Source of the DNA: XYA12-FULL-58-9 sp001798605 | Lineage (GTDB): Bacteria; Myxococcota; XYA12-FULL-58-9 | Assembly: GCA_036736205.1 (NCBI GenBank) | Contig: DAINMX010000323.1 | Span: forward strand, 1 to 5,981 | Direction: 5' to 3' | Length of the DNA: 5,981 bases | In this document: piece after piece, positions 5,741-5,981 of the stretch | Numbering within the stretch: position 1 is the stretch's first letter | Layout: each line of letters opens with the position of its first letter | Notes under the pieces: generated by a model | Databases searched by the model: none | What the model saw: only the letters and a program-made list of their open reading frames with translations | What the model was told of the DNA's origin: nothing | Program-made: the position numbers and the translations under genes

Positions 5741-5981
5741 CAAAGGCCGGATGGTTTATGGAAATCTCCATTGGACTATTCTCCACACCCATAAATCAGT
5801 GATTGATTCACCATGCTCGCGTCGATTTTTGCAGTTGAGCGGTGCTACACCACCACGCGTCGGGGAGATCGCAACCCAAAAAAGCGCAACCCAAAAAAGC
5901 AGCATCGAAAACTGTCAGGCTGCCCCCGACGCCAGCGAAACAACCCGAGCGTCAGCATTGAAAGAGCGATTGCGAATGGCC
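5741..5981. other. Right-edge region without a supported gene
   Basis: This stretch holds an inverted repeat (GGTTTATGG at 5753-5761 with CCATAAATC at 5789-5797, one G-T pair), the overlapping short palindrome AATCA-G-TGATT (5794-5804) and the tandem 15-bp repeat at 5871-5900. A forward frame is open from an ATG at 5751 to the edge (77 codons) but has no good ribosome site or recognisable sequence. A reverse frame entering from the right ends at 5915-5917 after about 21 codons. Which frame, if any, is coding cannot be decided from the window. Confidence 0.4.
5871..5900. repeat. Perfect tandem 15-bp repeat, two copies
   Basis: GCAACCCAAAAAAGC occurs twice head to tail without mismatch. Fifteen is a multiple of three, so any frame across it repeats five residues: ATQKS in one forward frame, QPKKA in another. 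It contains A6 tracts in phase at 15 bases, so it is not a 10.5-bp curvature signal. Confidence 0.8.

Overview
The window reads as a low-density, accessory-type segment of a Gram-negative chromosome. It encodes proteins with Sec and lipoprotein signals, a porin-like outer-membrane barrel ending in phenylalanine, and a large surface lipoprotein built from Ig-like repeats, an Asp/Cys-rich calcium-type segment and a zinc-peptidase motif. That style is common in Myxococcota and other former deltaproteobacteria. The taxonomic guess is inference; nothing here is diagnostic, and there are no rRNA, tRNA, CRISPR, integrase or transposase genes.

Layout. (1) Positions 1-117 hold the tail of a forward gene whose stop overlaps (ATGA) the start of a 216-residue lipoprotein gene (114-764). 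(2) Positions 765-1213 carry no intact gene. They look like decayed coding DNA whose first part resembles the C-terminal part of the preceding lipoprotein. (3) A reverse-strand AAA+ ATPase of the DUF4143 family occupies 1214-2386. A compact control region lies upstream of it: a 15-bp palindrome, three tandem 8-bp repeats and a possible near-leaderless promoter. (4) Positions 2520-2757 look like a second broken lipoprotein gene, with a good ribosome binding site and signal peptide but frameshifts. (5) A large reverse-strand lipoprotein (2729-4822) has three exact 87-residue Ig-like repeats, a MopE/thrombospondin-3-like segment and a C-terminal HExxH domain that resembles the anthrax lethal factor catalytic domain. 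(6) A 305-bp divergent intergenic region with several inverted repeats separates it from a forward 8-stranded outer-membrane barrel gene (5128-5709). (7) Positions 5710-5981 are mostly non-coding, with a hairpin, a second inverted repeat and a perfect tandem 15-bp repeat near the right edge.

How the genes work together. Four of the recognisable products (two lipoproteins, one barrel, one decayed lipoprotein) belong to the cell envelope. The metallopeptidase and the barrel are divergent and could share control elements. The ATPase is an isolated, self-contained unit. No multi-gene machine is evident. The most unusual objects are the repeat-bearing lethal-factor-like peptidase and the two decayed genes next to intact ones.
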